Below are positions 44,267 to 55,234 of a DNA stretch of 64,000 nucleotides, in pieces. The DNA is from [Mycoplasma] gypis (GTDB taxonomy: Bacteria > Bacillota_I > Bacilli_A > Mycoplasmatales > Metamycoplasmataceae): positions 304,001-368,000 of the forward strand of contig NZ_JAFFTD010000001.1 in assembly GCF_016924775.1 (NCBI RefSeq), in the 5' to 3' direction. Below the pieces are notes generated by a model. The model searched no databases, had not been told where the DNA came from, and worked only from the letters and a program-made list of their open reading frames with translations. Every line of letters starts with the position of its first letter. The first letter of the stretch is position 1. Position numbers and translations under genes: made by a program.

Positions 44267-46407
44267 TATTTCGCCATTCAATCTTCTGGCAATAAAGCAT
44301 TAATTTGTCCCTTTTGAGTATCAACTGAAGCAATAACAATTTCATATTCATTATCTGATTTAAATGAAAGGGTTGTTCCTTTAGCTTCAAGACTTGAAAT
44401 TTGACTAACAATTTCACGACTAATATCTTCAAATCTTAAAAGAATTGAAGTTTTGTATTGTGACAATTCAAAAAAGATTCCAAATTTTTCACAACTGATC
44501 ATTCGTACTTTAAATTTTTTACCAACAAATTGTTCAAAAAATTCAGCTTTTTTTAGATCAACGACGTCACGTTCAATTGTCATAGCAATTGTTTCGGATT
44601 CTGAATTAAGTGCTGAAATTTCGTTAATTTTTGCTTCAAGAGCAGCATTTTGTTCGTCAGTTAATTTTTGGTTTGTAAAAACAAAATTGCGGATTAAACG
44701 GTGTAAAAGTAAGTCGGGATAACGACGAATTGGACTGGTAAAGTGTGAATAACAATCACTTGCTAGTCCGAAGTGACCGATATTAACTTCAGAGTATTTA
44801 GCTTTTTGTAGTGAGCGTAAAAGGTGTGATTTAACAAAATCATCAAAGTGATTTTGAGCTTTAATTTTATCAATTACATTGGCAAAATCACGAGAAGTCG
44901 GTTCTTGTTTTAAATTAGCATTAATGTTTAAGAAGTTTAGAACCTGTTGAAGGTTAAAGATTTTTTCAGCATCGGGTTTGTCGTGAATACGGTAAATTGA
45001 AGGGATTTTCTTATCACGCATCATGGTAGCAATTGTTTCGTTGGCACGCACCATAAAATCTTCAATCATCATTTCTGATTGTCCAGATTTTTTAATGACG
45101 ATATCAACAACTTTATCGCCTTCCATGATTACTTTAGATTCTTCAATTTCAAAATCAACATAACCTTCAGCATTTTTATTAGCTCTTATTAGTTGTGAAA
45201 TTTCGTTAGCGATGTCTAAAAATTGTTCGGTTTCAGTGTCAAATGAGTGTTTTGATTGATAATATTCATTTACTTTTGAGTAAGTTAGACGGTAATTACT
45301 TTTAATAATTGATGGATAAACTTCATAAGAAATATTATGTCCTTGGGAATCTAAAAATAATTCGAGTGTCATAGCGCAACGTTCTTCATTTGGATTTAGT
45401 GAACAGATTCCATTTGAAAGTTCAAAAGGAAGCATTGGAATAACACGATCAGGAAGATAAATTGATGTCCCACGTTGTAAAGCTTCTTTATCAATGTCGT
45501 CATTTTCTTTTACATAATAACTAACATCAGCGATGTGAACTCATAATTTATAAGTTCCATCTGGATTTTTTTGACAACTAATAGCATCATCGTAGTCTTT
45601 AGTGTCATCACCGTCAATTGTGGTAGTAAATAATGAACGTAAGTCCTTTCGACCTTCGAAATCTTGAGGTTGAACACTTTGGGGAAGAGCTTTTGAAGAA
45701 ATTAAAGTTTCTGCAGCAAATTCAATGTCGATGTTGTTTTGGGAAATGATTTTTTGTTCAATAACACGAGGATTATCAATTTTTCCTAAGTATTTTTCAA
45801 ATTCAACATCAACTTTTGAACCATTAGCTTTTGGACTTAAAACTTTTGCTACAACTAATTCATCAGTTTTGTATTCAAAATCATTAGCAAGAGCACGTAA
45901 AAAATATTTTGCGCGATCTTTTTCGTCAAAGCCTTCAAAAAAGTAATGAGCAACATTAATCCCTTTAACGAATTTTCCAACAATATTTTTTTTGGTGTGT
46001 TCACGAACGTAATTAATGAACGCGCGATAAAGGGTTTTATTATCCTGCTCGTAGCTATAAATATCAGCATGAACTATATCTTTATCAAGAACATTATTTA
46101 GTTGAAATGGTAATAATAAAGCACTTTGAGTTTCACTAAAATCAATAAAACCAAGACGTTTATTTGTTAAAGAGATTGAATAAAAACCGCTTTCGACAAG
46201 TTGTAGAGCAAAATATTTTCCTTCACGATTTTTTTCGATATGATGCATGTTTTCACAACTAAAAATCAGTTTAGAAAGTTCTGTATTATATTCACGAGCA
46301 ACTTTTAAAGCTTTAGCAATTTCAATAAATTCCAGTGGTTGTGGAGCTTTTTTTAAAACATCAACAATATCTTTTGCTTTTAAATTAAATGATGGAATTT
46401 TTTTCAT
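44266..46407 (-). CDS. rnr: Ribonuclease R
   Basis: 713 residues, 3'-5' exoribonuclease that degrades structured RNA and tmRNA-tagged messages. The RNB active site DGDDTKDYDDAIS (catalytic Asps) is intact, with SHFTSPIRRYPDLLLHRL and a terminal S1 domain (VRMISCEKFGIFFEL). Cold-shock domains precede. Two TGA codons are Trp. Overlaps secG by its start and smpB by its stop (both TAATG). Confidence 0.96.
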
Positions 46408-46643
46408 TAGTGTAACACCACTCTAAGAACAATCGCAATAATTAACAGAGCAAATCCACTAATCATCATTGAGTATTTTAAAAATTTTTTAAAACCTCTT
46501 TCTTTTGAGACTTTGAACAAGTCTAAATCACCACTACCGACTAATGCCCCACTAAATCCATTTGAATCAGGAGACATTAAGAATGAAATAACGATAATGA
46601 TAACACTAATAATTGAAATAACAACTAATAACGCTGTAACCAT
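46407..46643 (-). CDS. secG: Preprotein translocase subunit SecG
   Basis: 78 residues with two membrane helices (VVISIISVIIIVISFLM and MMISGFALLIIAIVLRVVL) and the family loop LMSPDSNGFSGALVGSGD between. Small SecYEG subunit that assists export. secG-rnr-smpB is the standard Firmicute order. TAGGAGG of aspS's end provides its ribosome site. Confidence 0.92.
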   Translation of the reverse strand: MVTALLVVISIISVIIIVISFLMSPDSNGFSGALVGSGDLDLFKVSKERGFKKFLKYSMMISGFALLIIAIVLRVVLH

Positions 46644-46652
46644 TTAGGCCTC

Positions 46653-48344
46653 CTATTTATTCAAACTTAAATAATATTCATCTAATTGTTCTTTAGTAAC
46701 ATCAGATGGTGAATTAGATAATAAATCTAATCCTTTTGCATTTTTTGGAAATGCAATCACATCACGAATTGATTGTGAGTTAGTTAGAATCATTAAAATT
46801 CTTTCTAAACCAAAAGCCATTCCACAGTGTGGTGGTAATCCATATTTAAAGGCTTTTAAGAAGAAGCCGAATTTTGATTCATATTCTTTTTTAGTCATTT
46901 TTAGTTCTTCAAACATTCTTGCTTGGAATTGTGGGTCATGAATTCTGACTGAACCTGAACCTAATTCAAAACCATTTAAAACAAGGTCATAAGAACGAGC
47001 TCTTACTTTATCTAATTCATTGGTTTCAAAGTATTTTAGGGTATTTAAATCAATCATTGTAAAAGCATGGTGGGCTGGTTCATAAGCATTTGTTTCTTCA
47101 TTTAATTCAAACATTGGTCAGTTAACAATTCATAAGAAATTAAATTGTTTTGGATCAGCTAAGTTAAATAATTCATTTAATGTTGTTCTTGTTGCTCCCA
47201 ATGCCTTGATAACATCTTTATATCTTCCGGCTGAAACTAATAAAAAGCTGTCAGTAATTTTAAATTCTTTGATAATTGCATTAATTAATGATTCATCAAT
47301 TTGAGTCCCGAATGCAGAAGTTTTAATAATTTGGCTTGATTTAACTTCTACTAGTGCAAAGTCTTTTGCATTATTTTTTTGGGCAATTTCTTTTAAATAT
47401 TTTTCATATTCAAAGAAATCTTGATTGAAATTAATAAATTTTACTGATTCAAATGTACTTGAAAGGTGACTTGCTTCGGTTAATAAGAATTCAAAACGAG
47501 TATCTGGTTTGTCGTTTCCATATTTATCCATTGATTCAAAAAAGTCCATACGTTTGAATGGGGTTTGTAATTCTAAACCAAGTTGTTTAAATAAGTATGA
47601 GTAGTATCTTTCAACAAGTAAGAATAAATCTTCTTCAGTAGCAAATGACATTTCAAAGTCGATTTGAGTAAATTCAGGTTGACGGTCTTTTCTTAAATCT
47701 TCATCACGGAAAACACGAGCGATTTGGAAATATTTTTCAAACCCTGCTCCCATTAAAAGTTGTTTGTATAGCTGTGGTGATTGTGGCAAGGCAAAGAATT
47801 TTCCTTTACGACGTGTTGGAACTAAAAAGTCTCTTGCTCCTTCGGGAGTTGATTTACATAAAACAGGTGTTTCAATTTCTAAAAAACCTTCTGAGTCAAA
47901 GAATTTACGAGTTTCAAGACTAACTTTATGTCTTAGTGCAAGATTTTCTTGCATTTTTTGACGTCTTAAATCTAGGAAACGATATTCTAAACGCAGGTCT
48001 TCATTAGCTTGAGTTGCCGCTTCATTAGTATTTACTTCAAATGGAATTTGACTTGCTGAGTTTAAAATTTCATAACTTGAAACTTGAATTTCAATTTCAC
48101 CTGTTGCAAGCACTAAATTAGCTTCTAATCTTTTTGTAACAGTTCCTGTTACTTTTAAAACTGATTCTTTAGTTAATAAAGGATCTGAAACGTTATTAAA
48201 AACTAATTGGATTAACCCACTTCGATCACGGAAGTCTACAAAAAGTTGTTTTTTGAATTTTCTTTTATTAGCGATTCATCCATATAATGTTACTTCTTTA
48301 TTAAGAAAGGAAGTATTTATGTCTGTATTATTTAATGTTTTCAT
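46653..48344 (-). CDS. aspS: Aspartyl-tRNA synthetase
   Basis: 563 residues, class IIb. N-terminal OB-fold (EVTLYGWIANKRKF, FVDFRDRSGLIQLVF), motif 2 FQIARVFRDEDLRKDRQPEFTQ-type segment, and motif 3 GLPPHCGMAFGLERILM near the end. Ends with TAG, placed in the secG ribosome site. The ATG (48342-48344) overlaps the hisS stop. Several TGA codons are Trp. Confidence 0.96.
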
Positions 48345-49642
48345 TATTCCCCACTTTTAATCATTTGATTAATTTTATTTAATAATTGGTCGTAGTCAGT
48401 GTAAGTGTAATTTTGTTCACTAATAACTTTTTGGCCATCTTCTAAAATTTTAATTTTTATTTCGTTTGGTTGTTGATTCAATTCTTTAAAAATTAAAACT
48501 TTAGTTTGTAATTTTTGTGCTTTTTTAAACATTTTTTTAATGTTTAAAGTTTCATAAAATATTTCGACTGGCATTGTTGAAATGGCACGAAGATTTCAAG
48601 CTAGCGTTTGCATTTCAGCCTTTTCTTCATCATTTAAATAACAAATTAAGATTGATGGTTTAGATTTTAAGGCTTGAGTTTCTAAATCAAAAAGTTTAAT
48701 TTCGACAAGACGCTCGGCTCCAAAAGCAAAACCGATTGAATCTACTTCTGAACCACCTAGTTGTTTAATCATTCCATCGTAACGCCCCCCAGCAAGAATT
48801 GTTGATTTGCTTCCTAGAGCTTGTGATGTGCTAACAAATTCAAAAACAACATCATTGTAATAATCTAATCCCCGCACTAAATTTTTATTAACTTGATAAG
48901 GAATGTTGTACTCTTGTAAGTATTTTAATAAACTATTAAATTCTTTAATTTCATCTTCAGAAAGAAAATCTCAAAGCTTTGGACAATTTTTAATAAAGTC
49001 AAGATCATTTTGATCTTTATCATCCAGAATTCTTAAAACATTTTGCTCTAAACGCTGTTTATTAATATCAGAAAGTTGACTAGCGTATGATGAAAGATAT
49101 TCTTTTAAATGTTGAGTATATTTTTTACGACTTTCATTTGAACCAAGTGAATTAATCTCTAAGACAAAGTCATGAATATCAATTGATTTTAAAAAGTCAC
49201 TAGCCAATTTAATAATTTCAAAGTTTGTTTCAGGACTACGTGGTGCTAGAAATTCAACCCCACCTTGACGAAATTCACGATAACGACCTTTTTGTGGACG
49301 CTCATAACGGTACATATTTCCGTAATAAAAGACTTTTAAATAGTCGGTGGGTTGTTGAATTAATTTGTTTTCAACAATAGCACGTATCGCGCTTGCAGTA
49401 CCTTCTGGACGTAATGAAATCATTTTATCGCCACGGGTTTGGAATGAATACATTTCTTTCTTTACAATATCACTAAATTCACCCGATGAACGGCTAAATA
49501 ATTCACTATATTCAATGATTGGTGTTTCTAAATATTTAAATCCATAAGAATTACACAAAAAACGAAAAGAATCAGTAATTTGTTGATAAATTACTGCTTC
49601 TTTACCATATATGTCTTTTGTACCTTTAACTTTTTGATACAT
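48344..49642 (-). CDS. hisS: Histidyl-tRNA synthetase
   Basis: 432 residues, class IIa. VKGTKDIYGKEA at the N-terminus, motif 2 YYGNMYRYERPQKGRYREFRQ, the His-specific VRGLDYYNDVVFE and AGGRYDGMIKQLGG, and a C-terminal anticodon-binding domain. Two TGA codons are Trp. Lies between secDF and aspS in a single-direction gene string; its start is 10 nt after the secDF stop. Confidence 0.96.
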
Positions 49643-49651
49643 AAAAACCTC

Positions 49652-52171
49652 TTATTTATCAAAATCATTAATTGAAACAAATTCTTGTTCTTCCACTTTT
49701 GAAGTTGATCAATAATGATTTTTGATTCTTTTTTCTTTATTTTGATATTTTTTAATTAATAAAACATTTCATAATATTTGCATTATTTTAATGTCAAGGA
49801 AGAAGTTAACACCTAAAATAATAATTAAACCAATAAATAAATTGATATTTATTTGTGTTTTTAGACTAACTACCAATAAGGCAATTAAGAAAATAATTAA
49901 TGCAAATGATTGTGACCGAACTTTTTCTTTAAATACTTGTTTTGTAACTAAACTTAATTCGTGTTCGTGAAGAATAAAGTTTTTTAAAGCGGTGTCATGA
50001 TGAGTTAATTCTTTAATACGCATTGCATCATTTAGATGTCCTTGAGTTGCAAACACTAATGTTACGAAGAAGATATATAAAATATTTTCGTCCATTTGTT
50101 GTTGGAATAAAACCATAAAAATTGTTACAAATGTAAGTGAAAGAATAACTTTTACAAAAAGAAGTAATGTGCTAATAATTCCACTACGAATTAAGGTGTA
50201 GAATGCTACAAGAATTAAAGCAACGAATATTGCAATAAATGAATAACCAAATAATTTTGCAAAACCAGCTTTTTGTCAAATGAACTCTTTAACATTATCA
50301 AAACCAAAACTTTGTATATCCAGAGTTTGAGAAGAAGAAATCTTAACTAAATATTGATATTGATTAATGTCTTGAGCATGAATAGAAATTAAGACATCAG
50401 GATATTTTAAAGCAAGATTATTTGCTACTTCTTGAGCTTTAGCTAATGAAAAATCATTTGCAATAAAGTAATTAAATGAGTTTTGTAAATCAGAAGAAAT
50501 GTTTAATGATTTATTGAAATTTAAACCATTTTTAAATAACACAGCAATAAAAGCAATAATGATTAAAGTTATGATTGTTCAAAAAATAGTAACTTTGGCT
50601 TTTGGATTTAAATTAAATCATTTAATTTGTGGTTGTTTTGTAATTGAAAGCATTCAAGGTTTTATTGCAAATTGTTCAATTGAACCCAAATTATAAATGA
50701 TTAAATCATTTATTCCGACAGCAAATATTGCAGCAACAACACTTGCTAAAAATATCAATGAAGCAAGAGTTGGAACACTTAATACTGATGCATATAATCC
50801 GATGATGGCAATTACTACAAAACTAAATAAAATATCTAATGATGAAAAGATTGATGATTTTTGGGCCTTAACCATAGCTTTAGCTGGATTCATTTTGTTA
50901 ATAATTTCATTTTTAAATTTTGAAAGTGAATTATTAATAATAACAAAAGTTGAAAATAGAATCATTAATAAGCTAAACATCATTAATGGACTAATGATTG
51001 AACCTAGATTAATAGCAATGCTAAAAGTAATAATTAAAACTGAAATTAAACTAATAAATGCGATTGCTCCGATAATACGATAATTAATGATTAGATATAA
51101 TCCAATAATTAAGAACAATACCGCAAAAACAATAGCAAAAATTGTTAAATTATTTTTATTTCCAAAAACATAATAACTACCAGCAAGTTCAAGTTTAAAT
51201 GGTGAATAAGCAAAGTTAACTTTTGAACTTAATTCTTTATTTGAATAGTAATTAAAATCATTAAATAAATAAATTTTTCTTTCACCAAATTTAGCATTTT
51301 GGTATCAAGATGGTGAAGCAACAGTAACTAAATATTTAGAAGCATTAAGTCCATATTTTTTTAGGACAGGTTGTGCATATTTACCAGTTGGATTTGTTTG
51401 TGAAGGTTTTTCAATTAAAGTTGGGGTTCTTGAATTACCAACATAAGCAAAATTAACAGGGTTTTGATTAGCTGCATTCCATTCTTCAGAATATTGAGTT
51501 TTTGCAGTATTAACAAAATCTTGAATATTTAATCAGAAGTAGATTTGTTGGTTTTTATAATCTTCTTTTAAATCATTTCATTCTTTGTTACCTAATTCGC
51601 TTAACTTTAAAGTCACGCGATTTGAAGCTTGACCGGTATTTCAATTGGCTGGTGTATTTTCTAAAGGTAAAGCATAATCTGCTTCATTACCATTTAGAAG
51701 TTTTTCAAGTGTAGCATTTTCATTTGAACCGGCAAGAAAATAATGATTTTTGTAAAATAATGGTCTACCATTACCATCAGTAATTACAAGATAAGATTTT
51801 TTGACTAAATCATTAATAATTTCATTAGTTTTAGTTTCATTTGTATCACTGATGTTTAAAGCGATTGCATCATTTCCAAAACTTAAATTTACATCACTAA
51901 ATACTTTACCATTTTGTAAATAGTTTTGAGTAGTTTTGTATGCTTGCGAATTTGATAGAGGTTGTTTTTCATCAAGGTTAGAATCAACTTCTTTTTTGAT
52001 ATTTAAAACAACTTTAGCTGAGTTAGAAAATTGTGATGATGTCTTTTTACCATCAAGGTTTAAACCTAAAAATACACTAATAACAACACTAATAACTAAT
52101 AAAAGTGTTGAAAATATGGAAATTAATCATCTTTTTTTGTTTTGATTTTTTTTATTTTCTTCTGTATTCAT
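49652..52171 (-). CDS. secDF: Fused protein translocase subunit SecDF
   Basis: 839 residues. A first membrane helix (residues ~17-35), a large extracytoplasmic P1 region, then the SecD membrane block (for example GLYLIINYRIIGAIAFISLI and AGINDLIIYN-like end), a second smaller outer domain and the SecF membrane block with FQQQMDENILYIFF. SecDF uses the membrane gradient to pull exported proteins. Motif conservation is weaker than in Firmicutes, as is normal in mycoplasmas. No Shine-Dalgarno: TATAAT lies 8 nt before ATG. Head of the string hisS-aspS-secG-rnr-smpB. Confidence 0.85.
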
Positions 52172-52179
52172 ATTCTAGA

Positions 52180-52185
52180 ATTATA
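52180..52185 (-). promoter_or_regulatory. -10 box of secDF (almost leaderless)
   Basis: TATAAT ending 8 nt before the secDF ATG, without a Shine-Dalgarno; expected leader about 2 nt. Confidence 0.6.
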
Positions 52186-52233
52186 AACCAAAAGCCGTGT
52201 TTTTAAAACATTTAAACCAATGCTAAAAAAGTA

Positions 52234-52263
52234 AAATTATCCTCATTTTCATGAAGATAATTT
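52234..52263 (-). terminator. Terminator of ruvAB
   Basis: 13-bp stem with one mismatch (AAATTATCCTCAT against ATGAAGATAATTT), TTTC loop, T run on the minus strand, directly after the ruvB stop. Confidence 0.75.
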
Positions 52264-52266
52264 CAT

Positions 52267-53208
52267 TTAAATATATTGCCGAATATAATCAATACCTTTT
52301 TGAGTAATGACACGACCGCGGATTGTTTTAGCAATAAATTTATTCATAATTAAGTGCGATTCAACGTCGTTAATAATTGTTTGTTTGTTTTCATTTAGGA
52401 TACTTGAAATCGCATCAAGGGAAGCTGGTTTGTTATCAAAAATTTTTAAAAGTATTTTTAAATACTCAATTTGTAAGTCACTTAAACCAAGATTGAAAAT
52501 ACCAATAAATTTAAAGGTATTTTTAACAACATTAATATCAATAGTTGTTTTATTTTCATAGATTGCAAAATCATTACTACGCTTAAGCAAATTATTGGCG
52601 ATTCGCGGAGTAAGACGAGAGTTTCGGGCTATGGTTTTAATTGATTCATCATCAATATTTATATCGTATTTATGAGCATTGTTCCGAATAATTTGTTCGA
52701 TTTCATTAAGGGAATAATTCTTAAGTCTAGCAATGAAACCGAATCGGTCTTTGAGTGGTTGAGAAAGGGATTCAAACTTTGTGGTAGCAGCAATAAGGGA
52801 AAAGGTTTTTAGTTGCAATCTCATAATTTTTTTATCACCATCAACTCCTAAAACAATGTCTATTTTGCCTTCTTCCATTGCGGAATATAACAACTCATAA
52901 AGATTTTTGTTAACACTATGAATTTCATCAATGAATATAATATCATTTTCATTTATCGATGAAAAAAGTGTTATTAAATCAGAGCGCTTTTCAAGCAATG
53001 GTCCTTGAACGTAGATAATATTACGGTTTGTTTCTGTTGCAATAATGTTGGCAAGTGTTGTTTTTCCAAGTCCTGGGGGTCCATAAAATAGTAAGTGGTC
53101 TATTGGGCGTTTTTCTGAATTGGCAGCATTAATCATAACCTTAAGAGTTTGTTTAATTAAATCTTGACCAATGAATTCAGAAAAGTTATTAACTCTAAAC
53201 GTTAGCAT
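52267..53208 (-). CDS. ruvB: Holliday junction branch migration helicase RuvB
   Basis: 313 residues, AAA+ motor. Walker A GPPGLGKTTL, Walker B IIFIDEIHSV, sensor 1 SLIAATTKFE, Arg finger region LKDRFGF and a C-terminal winged helix ending RGRVITQKGIDYI. The start overlaps the ruvA end by 14 nt. No ruvC or recU is adjacent. Confidence 0.96.
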   Translation of the reverse strand: MLTFRVNNFSEFIGQDLIKQTLKVMINAANSEKRPIDHLLFYGPPGLGKTTLANIIATETNRNIIYVQGPLLEKRSDLITLFSSINENDIIFIDEIHSVNKNLYELLYSAMEEGKIDIVLGVDGDKKIMRLQLKTFSLIAATTKFESLSQPLKDRFGFIARLKNYSLNEIEQIIRNNAHKYDINIDDESIKTIARNSRLTPRIANNLLKRSNDFAIYENKTTIDINVVKNTFKFIGIFNLGLSDLQIEYLKILLKIFDNKPASLDAISSILNENKQTIINDVESHLIMNKFIAKTIRGRVITQKGIDYIRQYI

Positions 53209-53818
53209 CTAGGTTTTTTTTAGTGGAAATAATTTTAATCGCTTCTTCAACAGCTTTTTCTAAGTCTTGTTCTGGATTCACCGTTTCTAAAGCTTGTTTA
53301 ATTTGAGCTTGTTTAAAACCTAATACTTTTAAGCTTTTTTCAATATTTTTCAAGTTTTCTGAAATTGAAATAGTATTGGTTAAACTTTCTTGGGTTGTTT
53401 CTCCATCATTTATCATCTTTCTTAAAAATTTTTCGTATTTAGATTGATATTCAAAAATTAATTGTCTTGCTGATCTTGTACTTAAATAAGGAATTCCAGT
53501 TAACCTTTCAATTTCACCGCCAGCAATATAGCGTAAAATATTTTCTCATCCTTCATTTAAAATAGCTAAGGCGGTTTTAGGCCCAATGCCTTGAATGGAC
53601 AATAAATCTTCAAAAATAACTAATTCTTTAAAACTGTCAAAACCGTATGTTGTTTTGAAATGTTCTGTTTCGTATTCATGAATAAATACTTTCATGTTTT
53701 CATTTAATTTAAACCTTTCAACAAGGGGAACATATATCAACTCACCTTCCTTGTTGTTTTCTAAAATAATGTAGTTTTTGTTTACATGGACTATTTTTCC
53801 ATATTTATAAATAAGCAT
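53195..53818 (-). CDS. ruvA: Holliday junction DNA-binding protein RuvA
   Basis: 207 residues. OB-fold start MLIYKYGKIVHVNKNYIILE, helix-hairpin-helix LLSIQGIGPKTALAIL, and a C-terminal three-helix domain (KVLGFKQAQIKQALETV) that contacts RuvB. The start at 53818 is fixed by the family N-terminus and by GGAGGTG 10 nt upstream; longer frames run into the tRNA region. One TGA codon is Trp. Ends with TAG inside ruvB. Confidence 0.95.
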
Positions 53819-53924
53819 TCTTTTTTTCACCTCCGACCTAAATTTAAACAAAAATAAAATTCTCTTTTTTGCTTTTGAAACAAAAATGAGAATTTTCGAA
53901 ACTTTTTTGGGAAAAATAAAAAAA

Positions 53925-53942
53925 AATAGTCCGAAGACTATT
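53925..53942 (-). terminator. Terminator of the tRNA-Leu/Lys pair
   Basis: Stem AATAGTC and GACTATT with a CGAA loop (UUCG on the minus strand), long T run. Confidence 0.85.
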
Positions 53943-53944
53943 AA

Positions 53945-53964
53945 GGTCAATTTCTTGAAATGGT
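53945..53964 (-). repeat. Identical tRNA trailer, copy 1
   Basis: GGTCAATTTCTTGAAATGGT, spanning the encoded CCA of tRNA-Lys and its 3' trailer; contains the palindrome ATTTCTTGAAAT-like core. Exact copies at 54387-54406 and 55106-55125. Confidence 0.9.
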
Positions 53965-54036
53965 ACGCCCTAGAGGATTCGAACCTCTGACCCAATGGTT
54001 AAAAGCCATTTGCTCTACCTGCTGAGCTAAGGGCGC
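53961..54036 (-). tRNA. tRNA-Lys (TTT)
   Basis: Cloverleaf on the minus strand with TAGCTCAG D-arm, anticodon loop CTTTTAA (TTT), GGTTCGAATCC T-arm and encoded CCA. Acceptor stem starts with a G-U pair. Confidence 0.97.
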
Positions 54037-54039
54037 ACA

Positions 54040-54126
54040 TGGTGCCCAAGACTGGACTTGAACCAGCACGGTGTTGCCACCGAGGGATTTTAAGTCCCTT
54101 GCGTCTACCAATTTCGCCACCTGGGC
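54040..54126 (-). tRNA. tRNA-Leu (TAA)
   Basis: Class II tRNA with long variable arm; anticodon loop CTTAAAA (TAA), T-arm GGTTCAAGTCC, encoded CCA. Just upstream of tRNA-Lys and probably in the same transcript. Confidence 0.97.
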
Positions 54127-54145
54127 ATTTGTTAAATGCTTAAAT

Positions 54146-54151
54146 ATTATA
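54146..54151 (-). promoter_or_regulatory. -10 box of the tRNA-Leu/Lys pair
   Basis: TATAAT on the minus strand 19 nt before tRNA-Leu. Confidence 0.6.
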
Positions 54152-54368
54152 CATTAAAAAATAATTTTTCAAATTATTTTTTTTAATTTTTTTATCTTTT
54201 TCTTTATTGTGAAAAAGACTATTTTATTATACACAAAAAATTTATTCTTTTCAATCTTTTTTTATAAAAAAACTTGCAAATAAATTAGTACTTTTTTTAA
54301 TTAGTTTTAATAATTTCTTCTTTTTTATATTTACATCTTTTCTGAAAAAATATATATTAGAAAATAAA

Positions 54369-54386
54369 AAGTCGCATTAGCGACTT
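54369..54386 (-). terminator. Terminator of tRNA-Leu (CAA)
   Basis: Stem AAGTCGC and GCGACTT, loop ATTA, T run on the minus strand. Confidence 0.85.
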
Positions 54387-54406
54387 GGTCAATTTCTTGA
54401 AATGGT
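54387..54406 (-). repeat. Identical tRNA trailer, copy 2
   Basis: Exact 20-bp copy of the 53945-53964 sequence behind tRNA-Leu (CAA). Confidence 0.9.
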
Positions 54407-54486
54407 GCCCGCGACTGGACTTGAACCAGCATGACTTGCGCCGGTTGATTTTGAGTCAACTGTGTCTACCATTTCACCACGCGGGC
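54403..54486 (-). tRNA. tRNA-Leu (CAA)
   Basis: Class II tRNA; anticodon loop CTCAAAA (CAA), T-arm GGTTCAAGTCC, encoded CCA. Own promoter TATAAT at 54498-54503. Confidence 0.96.
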
Positions 54487-54497
54487 ATAACAAAATT

Positions 54498-54503
54498 ATT
54501 ATA
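54498..54503 (-). promoter_or_regulatory. -10 box of tRNA-Leu (CAA)
   Basis: TATAAT on the minus strand 11 nt before the mature tRNA; divergent from the dut promoter 33 nt away. Confidence 0.6.
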
Positions 54504-54535
54504 ACTAAAAAGCAAGGTTTTTGATACAAAAAGTT

Positions 54536-54541
54536 TATAAT
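54536..54541 (+). promoter_or_regulatory. -10 box of dut (leaderless)
   Basis: TATAAT followed by exactly 6 nt and the ATG, so the expected start site is the A of the start codon. No Shine-Dalgarno. Confidence 0.65.
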
Positions 54542-54547
54542 TTACGT

Positions 54548-55033
54548 ATGAATTTAGATAAAGTGTTTGAAATACAAAAAAAGTTAGATGCTAAATTCGC
54601 GGAAAATATTGATCCAAACGAAAGCAACTTGCAAACCAAAAAAATTATTGCTTTAATTGTGGAAATTTCAGAATTTGCAAATGAAGTGCAAGAATTTAAA
54701 TACTGAAAAATGAACAAAAATATCGATAAAGCAAAAGTTTTAGAAGAATATGCTGATGGAATTCACTTCCTTTCTTCTTTAAGTATTGGTTTCGGTTTAT
54801 GTGGTGAAGAATTTAATCCTAAAGTTGTTGCTAATACTTTTAGCAAGCAACTAGCAGTTGTTTTTGAAAAAGCAGGACAATTATTTTCTAGTGATTCAAA
54901 AGCATTGCTAAAAGAAGTTTTTGAACTATATTTAGGACTTGCAAAAATTCTTGATATCAATGAAGAAGTTATTATTGAAAGTTTCTTTCGTAAAAATGAA
55001 ATAAATTTCCAAAGAATTAAAAACAATTACTAA
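54548..55033 (+). CDS. dut: dUTP diphosphatase, dimeric (dUTPase_2/MazG-like)
   Basis: 161 residues, all-alpha NTP pyrophosphatase of the dimeric dUTPase type. Metal-binding motifs: IALIVEISEFANEVQEFKYWK (the E..E....K..W pattern) and LEEYADGIHFLSSL (E..D). Removes dUTP and supplies dUMP. One TGA codon is Trp. Start ATG 54548 is the first in frame and follows the -10 box closely, so translation is probably leaderless. Confidence 0.85.
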
Positions 55034-55060
55034 CCAACTGTTATATGTTGGTTTTTATTT
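55032..55060 (+). terminator. Terminator of dut
   Basis: Stem AACCAAC (55032-55038) and GTTGGTT (55047-55053) with a T run; overlaps the stop codon. Confidence 0.8.
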
Positions 55061-55084
55061 TTTTCTTTAAAAGAGATAATAAAA

Positions 55085-55100
55085 AAGAACCTTGCGGTTC
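55085..55100 (-). terminator. Terminator of tRNA-Ile (GAT)
   Basis: Stem GAACC and GGTTC, loop TTGC, T run on the minus strand. Confidence 0.8.
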
Positions 55101-55105
55101 CTTCT

Positions 55106-55125
55106 GGTCAATTTCTTGAAATGGT
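55106..55125 (-). repeat. Identical tRNA trailer, copy 3
   Basis: Exact 20-bp copy of the 53945-53964 sequence behind tRNA-Ile (GAT). Confidence 0.9.
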
Positions 55126-55198
55126 GCGAACGAATGGACTTGAACCATCGACCTCACGATTATCAGTCGTGTGCTCTAACCAGCTGAGCTACGCTCGC
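55122..55198 (-). tRNA. tRNA-Ile (GAT)
   Basis: Anticodon loop CTGATAA (GAT), D-arm TAGCTCAG, T-arm GGTTCAAGTCC, encoded CCA, 7-bp acceptor stem GCGAGCG. Confidence 0.97.
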
Positions 55199-55204
55199 AT
55201 TACT

Positions 55205-55227
55205 AAGAAAGTATAACATACTTTCTT
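55205..55227 (-). promoter_or_regulatory. Perfect hairpin containing the tRNA-Ile -10 box
   Basis: AAGAAAGTAT (55205-55214) and ATACTTTCTT (55218-55227), loop of 3. On the minus strand it carries TGTTATACT, an extended -10 for tRNA-Ile. It also lies right after the rpsI stop, so it may serve as 3' end hairpin of the ribosomal operon. Confidence 0.55.
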
Positions 55228-55234
55228 AAAAATA

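Noticed and set aside
53819-53995. N-terminal extension of RuvA into the tRNA-Lys region
   Set aside because: The family N-terminus MLIYKYG and a ribosome site place the start at 53818; the extension reads terminator and tRNA sequence.
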